Below, piece after piece: positions 5,744 to 9,303 of a DNA stretch of 9,303 bases. Position 1 is the first letter of the stretch, and every line of letters starts with the position of its first letter. Source of the stretch: Pelagibacteraceae bacterium TMED13 (GTDB lineage Bacteria; Pseudomonadota; Alphaproteobacteria; Methylaequorales; Methylaequoraceae); assembly GCA_002167825.1 (NCBI GenBank), contig NHBS01000034.1:12497-21799 (forward strand), read 5' to 3'. The position numbers and the translations under genes were made by a program. The notes below the pieces were generated by a model. That model had not been told where the DNA came from. It saw only the letters and a program-made list of their open reading frames with translations, and ran no database searches.

Positions 5744-7816
5744 ATGAAAGATTTAAAAAGTAAAAATATTTTTAGTAGTTTTTTATATGAAAGAAAAAAC
5801 TTAAGTATAAGCTATATCATTAAAAAGTTTGGTAGTAGAATTATCGATGTATTGATAACATTCCCACTATCTATCATTAAAGAAAATTTAATAAAAAAAT
5901 TAGAATTAAAGTATATTGATAGCCTTGTTACCTTGGATATAAAAGTTGTTGATTATATAAAAAAATACAATAGGAGATCACCATTTATTGTTATTTGTGA
6001 GGATATGTATAAACAGAGAATTCATATTCTTTATTTTAATTTATATGAGAATCAAATAAAAAACTTTCTTAAAAAAGGTAATACTTATAGAGTTTCAGGA
6101 AAATTAGAGGTGTCTAAAAGTTCGTTCCAAATAATCCATCCATTAAACATCATAAGTAACGAAAGTATCAATAAGTATGAAAATATTTATCCCGAATATG
6201 ATTTATCAAGAAAAAGAATTAATAAAAAAATCTTTAGAAATGTAATTAATAATAATATTAAATCATTCTCTAACAATAATTTTCCGCAAGAATGGATTCC
6301 AAGAAGAGTTATAGAAAAATATGATTGGTATTCATTTAGAGATTCATTATTAAATATTCACAAGCCTAATAAGGTGTTTGATAAGAATGAATTGAATACG
6401 TTTAGAACAAGAATAGCTTTTGATGAGTTGTTATCTAGTTATTTAACATTTTATGAGTTAAAGAAGAAATTTAATTTTTATAAAAATGATATATCAATTA
6501 AAGATTTTTCTTGCTCAAAAGAAATTATAAAGAGACTGCAATTTAGATTAACAATTGACCAAATCAAAGCTTTAAATCAAGTTCAAAGCGATCTTAAGCA
6601 AAAATTTAGGATGTATAGACTTATTCAGGGTGATGTAGGGTCAGGAAAAACAATTATTGCATTATTAGCTAGTGTGGACGTAATTAAGAATGGTTTTCAA
6701 GTAGTATTGATGGCGCCAACAGAAATTTTAGCAAGACAACATTATGAATATTTTTGTGAGCACCTTCCTGAATTTGCCAACCAAATATGCCTGCTTACCG
6801 GAAAAACAAAATCTAAAAAGAATATCTATGAATTAATTTTAAATGACGAAATTAAAATTTTAATTGGAACGCATTCGGTTTATAATAACGAAGTAAAATT
6901 TAAAAACCTTGGTCTAATAATTATTGATGAACAACATAAATTTGGTGTAAAACAAAGAATAAAGCTTCTCGATAAATCAAGATTTTGCCACACTCTTATT
7001 ATGTCAGCAACACCTATCCCTAGAAGTTTGTCTTTCGTAATCTATGGAGAAATTTCCATTTCAGATATTAAAACAAAGCCCAAAGGAAGGAAAAAAGTTA
7101 TTACAACAATTATAAATATTGAAAAAATTGAAAGTTTAATCGAAGGTATTAAAAGAAAGATTCAATTGAATGAGCAAATTTTTTGGATTTTACCAACAAT
7201 TAATAATGAAGAACTTAATTCTAAAGAAACAGTGACAACTAGATTCCAGTATCTTAATAAAGTTTTTAACAATAAAGTTTCAATGATTCACGGAAAGATG
7301 AAAAAAGAGGAATTAAATAAAACCATGAATGATTTTAAAAATAAAAAAATTTCGATTCTTGTATCTACAACATTAATTGAGGTTGGAGTTAATATACCAT
7401 CAGCAACATTAATTGTAATCGAAAGAGCTGAAATGTTTGGTTTGGCCCAGTTACATCAGTTACGTGGCAGAATAGTTAGAGGTAATTTACAAGGAAATTG
7501 TGTGCTAATCTTCAGTGATAATTTATCCGAGGGAACTTTACAAAGATTATCAATACTAAAAAGTTCGGAAAATGGATTTAAAATAGCTGAAAAAGATCTT
7601 GAAATTAGAGGTGCTGGTGATTTTTTTGGAACTAATCAATCTGGAATTCCAGTTTGGAGGTTCTTCAATCCAAGTTTTGATAAAAAATTGATAATAGAAT
7701 CAAAAGAAGTTTCTGAAGACTTAGTAAGAAATTATAATCAAAATAAAGAGAAAATTGATTTTTTAAGAGAAGTTTTTTATCGAAATGAAAACTTTATGAA
7801 CTATTTTTCTGTTTAG
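5744..7816 (+). CDS. recG: ATP-dependent DNA helicase RecG
   Basis: RecG is a 690-residue SF2 translocase that remodels stalled replication forks and branched DNA; E. coli RecG has 693 residues. The N-terminal wedge/OB domain spans about 60-135, with GNTYRVSGKLEVSKSSFQIIHP (about 112-133). The helicase core has LTIDQIKAL (269-277), Walker A GDVGSGKT (296-303), APTEILARQH (324-333), DEQH (395-398), SATPIPR (421-427), HGKM (516-519) and STTLIEVGVNIP (541-552). Motif VI reads QLRGRIVRG (572-580): the usual Gly of RGRxGRG is Val578, codon GTT at 7475-7477. Both arginines are kept. The TRG-type segment IAEKDLEIRGAGDFFGTNQSG follows (614-634). The ATG at 5744 gives the normal family length, but no good Shine-Dalgarno sequence precedes it. 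It is divergent from sdhE and its 3' end overlaps the DUF502 gene tail to tail. Confidence 0.97.
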   Translation: MKDLKSKNIFSSFLYERKNLSISYIIKKFGSRIIDVLITFPLSIIKENLIKKLELKYIDSLVTLDIKVVDYIKKYNRRSPFIVICEDMYKQRIHILYFNLYENQIKNFLKKGNTYRVSGKLEVSKSSFQIIHPLNIISNESINKYENIYPEYDLSRKRINKKIFRNVINNNIKSFSNNNFPQEWIPRRVIEKYDWYSFRDSLLNIHKPNKVFDKNELNTFRTRIAFDELLSSYLTFYELKKKFNFYKNDISIKDFSCSKEIIKRLQFRLTIDQIKALNQVQSDLKQKFRMYRLIQGDVGSGKTIIALLASVDVIKNGFQVVLMAPTEILARQHYEYFCEHLPEFANQICLLTGKTKSKKNIYELILNDEIKILIGTHSVYNNEVKFKNLGLIIIDEQHKFGVKQRIKLLDKSRFCHTLIMSATPIPRSLSFVIYGEISISDIKTKPKGRKKVITTIINIEKIESLIEGIKRKIQLNEQIFWILPTINNEELNSKETVTTRFQYLNKVFNNKVSMIHGKMKKEELNKTMNDFKNKKISILVSTTLIEVGVNIPSATLIVIERAEMFGLAQLHQLRGRIVRGNLQGNCVLIFSDNLSEGTLQRLSILKSSENGFKIAEKDLEIRGAGDFFGTNQSGIPVWRFFNPSFDKKLIIESKEVSEDLVRNYNQNKEKIDFLREVFYRNENFMNYFSV

Positions 7817-8417
7817 TGTTTAGTTCTATAATACCTGCTGATACAATTGTTTTGATAGCTTCATCTACACTTACATCCAGATATTTAAGATCATTTTTTG
7901 GTATCATTAAAAGAAAGCCCGAGGTTGGATTAGGGGTTGTTGGAATAAAAACATTTACTAGATTATTTTTAAGTTTTTTTTTAACCTCTCCTTTAACTTC
8001 TCCAGTAGTAAAGCCTATAACCCATGCACCTTTTCTTGGGTACTCTACCAAAACCGCATCCCTAAATGCCTGTGAGTTAGTTTTTAGAATTGTTTCTAGA
8101 ATCTGTTTTATAGTTTTATAAAAAGTTTTTATCAAAGGAATTTTTGATATAAATGTGTCTGTCTTTTTTAAAATCCATGAACCAAAAAAATTTGCAGTAA
8201 TTGCTCCTACGAAAACTAAAAAAATTATTAAAACAATAAGTCCCAAACCTGGAATATCTCGTGGTAGATAAGTGTTGGGGTTTAAATAAATTGGGATCAG
8301 AGGTGTTACTAACTGATCAAAAAGTTTAACTAATGAAAATACAATCCAGAATGTAAGTACAACAGGCCCAGTTACGAGTATTCCGGTAAAAAGATAATTT
8401 TTTAATCTGGCAATCAT
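7794..8417 (-). CDS. DUF502 family membrane protein
   Basis: This 207-residue inner-membrane protein of the DUF502 family has no established biochemical function. The N-terminal segment at about 7-32 (YLFTGILVTGPVVLTFWIVF) and a second at about 57-82 (LGLIVLIIFLVFVGAITANF) are transmembrane helices with a short loop between them. The soluble C-terminal part carries family features: FRDAVLVEYPRKGAWVIGF, FIPTTPNPTSGFLLMIP and VDEAIKTIVSAGI. I chose the ATG at 8417 because the frame's earlier ATG at 8453 lies inside the tRNA-Lys gene and would add 12 residues that do not look like the family. The chosen start lies 8 bp after the tRNA CCA and is preceded only by a weak A-rich TGAAAAA, so it is probably co-transcribed with the tRNA. 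Its last 23 bp overlap the end of recG. Confidence 0.88.
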   Translation of the reverse strand: MIARLKNYLFTGILVTGPVVLTFWIVFSLVKLFDQLVTPLIPIYLNPNTYLPRDIPGLGLIVLIIFLVFVGAITANFFGSWILKKTDTFISKIPLIKTFYKTIKQILETILKTNSQAFRDAVLVEYPRKGAWVIGFTTGEVKGEVKKKLKNNLVNVFIPTTPNPTSGFLLMIPKNDLKYLDVSVDEAIKTIVSAGIIELNTKQKNSS

Positions 8418-8425
8418 TTTTTCAG

Positions 8426-8501
8426 TGGTACGCCCGATGAGGTTCGAACTCATGACAACTCCCTTAAAAGGGGAGTGCTCTACCAGCTGAGCTACGGGCG
8501 C
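8426..8501 (-). tRNA. tRNA-Lys (anticodon UUU), CCA encoded
   Basis: The 76 bases fold as a standard cloverleaf. The acceptor stem GCGCCCG/CGGGCGT is closed by a G1-U72 wobble pair. The D arm is GCTC-AGCTGGTA-GAGC. The anticodon stem is CTCCC/GGGAG with loop CTTTTAA, placing TTT at positions 34-36. The variable loop is five bases, and the T arm is ATGAG-TTCGAAC-CTCAT. Discriminator A and CCA are encoded in the DNA. UUU reads AAA and AAG, and AAA is extremely frequent in every gene here, so this is likely a heavily used tRNA. It lies between the cyclophilin gene (60 bp gap) and the DUF502 gene (8 bp gap), all on the minus strand. Confidence 0.97.
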
Positions 8502-8510
8502 ACAATTGTT

Positions 8511-8538
8511 ATATTATTTAGGATATAATAAAATTCAA
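8511..8538 (-). promoter_or_regulatory. Possible sigma70-type promoter for tRNA-Lys and the DUF502 gene
   Basis: In the 60-bp gap upstream of the tRNA, the minus strand has TTGAAT (8538-8533), a 16-bp spacer and TAATAT (8516-8511). Each matches four of six consensus bases. Initiation would fall within a few bases of the mature tRNA 5' end, giving a short leader. The gap has no terminator-like hairpin, so read-through from the coaD-cyclophilin genes is also possible. AT-rich sequence makes chance matches likely. Confidence 0.35.
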
Positions 8539-8561
8539 AGGATTTAACAACAAAATAATTT

Positions 8562-9089
8562 TTATTTAACTCTGATGGTTAATATTTTAGTTGGGTTACT
8601 CAAAACTTGACCATTTTGCCCTCTTCCTTCAGGTATTCTATCAATATAATTCATCCCACTAATAACTTTTCCCCATACAGTATATTTTCCATCTAAAAAA
8701 GGGAGTTCATCATAACAAATAAAAAATTGACTATCTGCGGAATCAGGGTCATTTGCTCTAGCCATTGAAACAATACCTCTTTCATGCTTAATATCATTAA
8801 ATTCAGCCTTTAGATTTTTTCCACTTCCTCCTGTTCCATTGCCATCAGGATCACCTCCCTGGGCCATAAAACCAGAAATTACCCTATGAAAAGTAAGTCC
8901 GTCATAGAAGCCGCTTTCTGCAAGTTCTACAATTCTTTTTACTGTTTTTGGTGCTTTGTCAGTAAAAGTTTCTATAACCACAACACCTTTATCTAAAACC
9001 ATATGAAGTGTTGGTGATGAAGTTGCACTTAATTTTGTACAAAATAGAACAAAATAACAATACATAAATAACTTAAAAATCTTTTTCAT
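8562..9089 (-). CDS. Secreted cyclophilin-type peptidyl-prolyl cis-trans isomerase
   Basis: This 175-residue protein has an N-terminal signal peptide: MKK followed by a hydrophobic stretch to about residue 18, with a plausible signal peptidase I site after LSA (about residue 22). The mature enzyme would be periplasmic and act on folding of exported proteins. The cyclophilin domain has FHRVISGFMAQGGDP (67-81) with catalytic Arg69 and pocket residues Phe74, Met75 and Gln77; SMARANDPDSADSQFFI (108-124) with Gln121 and Phe123; and FLDGKYTVWGKV (131-142). The positions of human cyclophilin A Trp121 and His126 are Phe131 and Tyr136, a common bacterial pattern. The ATG at 9089 is fixed by the signal peptide and a strong Shine-Dalgarno sequence. 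It follows the coaD stop by one base, so the two are co-transcribed. The family call is certain; the exact PpiA/PpiB subtype name is not. Confidence 0.94.
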   Translation of the reverse strand: MKKIFKLFMYCYFVLFCTKLSATSSPTLHMVLDKGVVVIETFTDKAPKTVKRIVELAESGFYDGLTFHRVISGFMAQGGDPDGNGTGGSGKNLKAEFNDIKHERGIVSMARANDPDSADSQFFICYDELPFLDGKYTVWGKVISGMNYIDRIPEGRGQNGQVLSNPTKILTIRVK

Positions 9090-9090
9090 G

Positions 9091-9303
9091 TTAACTCCTT
9101 TTTTTTTTAAACATCTTTAAAACATTTTTTGGAACAAAATTCTTTATTTCACCATTATGATACGCAACTTCCTTAACAAACCTAGCTGAAGTAAGTTGTA
9201 AACTCTCAGATGCCATTAAAAAAATTGTTTCAATATTGGGTTCAAGCTTAGCATTCATTCCTGCCATTTGAAATTCATACTCAAAATCTGCAACAGCTCT
9301 TAA
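9091..9303 (-). CDS. coaD: Phosphopantetheine adenylyltransferase CoaD, C-terminal part (5' end outside window)
   Basis: Seventy C-terminal residues of CoaD are visible. This enzyme transfers AMP from ATP to 4'-phosphopantetheine to give dephospho-CoA, the penultimate step of CoA synthesis. The visible part begins at LRAVADFEYEFQMAGMN, the highly conserved CoaD helix with substrate-contacting Arg, Asp and Glu. It continues with LEPNIETIFLMAS and TSARFVKEVAYHNGEIKNFVP, equivalent to the ISSSLVKEVA region of E. coli CoaD that contacts the nucleotide. The tail ends KMFKKKRS, with its Lys codons in an A10 run, followed by a TAA stop at 9091-9093. The full protein is usually about 160 residues, so roughly 90 are missing beyond the right edge. 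The cyclophilin start lies one base downstream, and its ribosome binding site is inside the last codons of coaD. Confidence 0.93.
   Translation of the reverse strand, partial: LRAVADFEYEFQMAGMNAKLEPNIETIFLMASESLQLTSARFVKEVAYHNGEIKNFVPKNVLKMFKKKRS
9095..9100 (-). promoter_or_regulatory. Strong Shine-Dalgarno sequence for the cyclophilin gene
   Basis: AAGGAG lies five bases upstream of the cyclophilin ATG, within the final Arg-Ser codons of coaD. It is the clearest ribosome binding site in the window; most other starts here have only A-rich or no recognisable Shine-Dalgarno sequence. It fixes the start codon and suggests efficient independent initiation on the coaD transcript. Confidence 0.75.

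Noticed and set aside
7816..8121. Open frames on the opposite strand of well-supported genes (152-409, 1241-1435, 2201-2431, 5219-5482, 7816-8121)
   Set aside because: Each is antisense to a gene with strong family motifs or helices, has low-complexity translation and no recognisable domain. They are shadows.
8418..8453. A 36-bp N-terminal extension of the DUF502 gene beginning at an ATG inside the tRNA
   Set aside because: It would overlap the mature tRNA-Lys sequence and adds residues (MSSNLIGRTTEK) that are simply the translated T arm and acceptor end. The ATG at 8417 gives a normal family N-terminus.
8502..8509. Palindrome ACAATTGT next to the tRNA as a terminator or operator
   Set aside because: It is only 8 bp, has no loop or T tract, and such short AT palindromes are expected by chance here.
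1..9303. Mobile elements, CRISPR arrays, toxin-antitoxin or defence genes
   Set aside because: I found no transposase or integrase motifs, no spaced direct repeats, and no inverted-repeat ends. Every region is explained by the genes listed.

Overview
The window is one tightly packed stretch of a strongly AT-rich bacterial chromosome. Lys, Ile, Asn and Phe codons dominate, TGA is used as a stop, and genes overlap or sit a few bases apart. The block recG <-> sdhE-mfd is a typical alphaproteobacterial neighbourhood. Together with the AT content and compactness it suggests a streamlined marine alphaproteobacterium of the SAR11/Pelagibacterales kind. That placement is inferred from gene content and composition, not from a marker-gene comparison.

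Layout, left to right. (1) Bases 3-599, plus strand: the 3' part of a class I SAM-dependent methyltransferase resembling metal-dependent sugar O-methyltransferases; it runs in from the left edge. (2) Bases 606-5716, minus strand, read right to left: sdhE, mfd, a 12-helix MFS-like transporter split by a frameshift in an A9 run, and a small cytoplasmic parvulin PPIase. All junctions in this run overlap (14, 4, 20 and 14 bp), so it is almost certainly one transcript. (3) Bases 5744-7816, plus strand: recG, divergent from sdhE with only 27 bp between the start codons. (4) Bases 7794-9303, minus strand, read right to left: the 3' part of coaD, a secreted cyclophilin, tRNA-Lys(UUU) with encoded CCA, and a DUF502 membrane protein whose tail overlaps the tail of recG by 23 bp.

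Functional themes: DNA repair and transcription-replication conflict (Mfd, RecG), respiratory complex II maturation (SdhE), CoA synthesis (CoaD), protein folding (two unrelated PPIases, one periplasmic and one cytoplasmic) and translation (tRNA-Lys). No stretch longer than 60 bp lacks a gene. I see no mobile element, CRISPR array, riboswitch or convincing intrinsic terminator.

The window is mostly housekeeping and I do not see a new multi-gene system. Most worth a second look are the frameshifted MFS gene at a homopolymer, the Gly-to-Val change in RecG helicase motif VI, and long in-frame A runs (up to A12) inside mfd.
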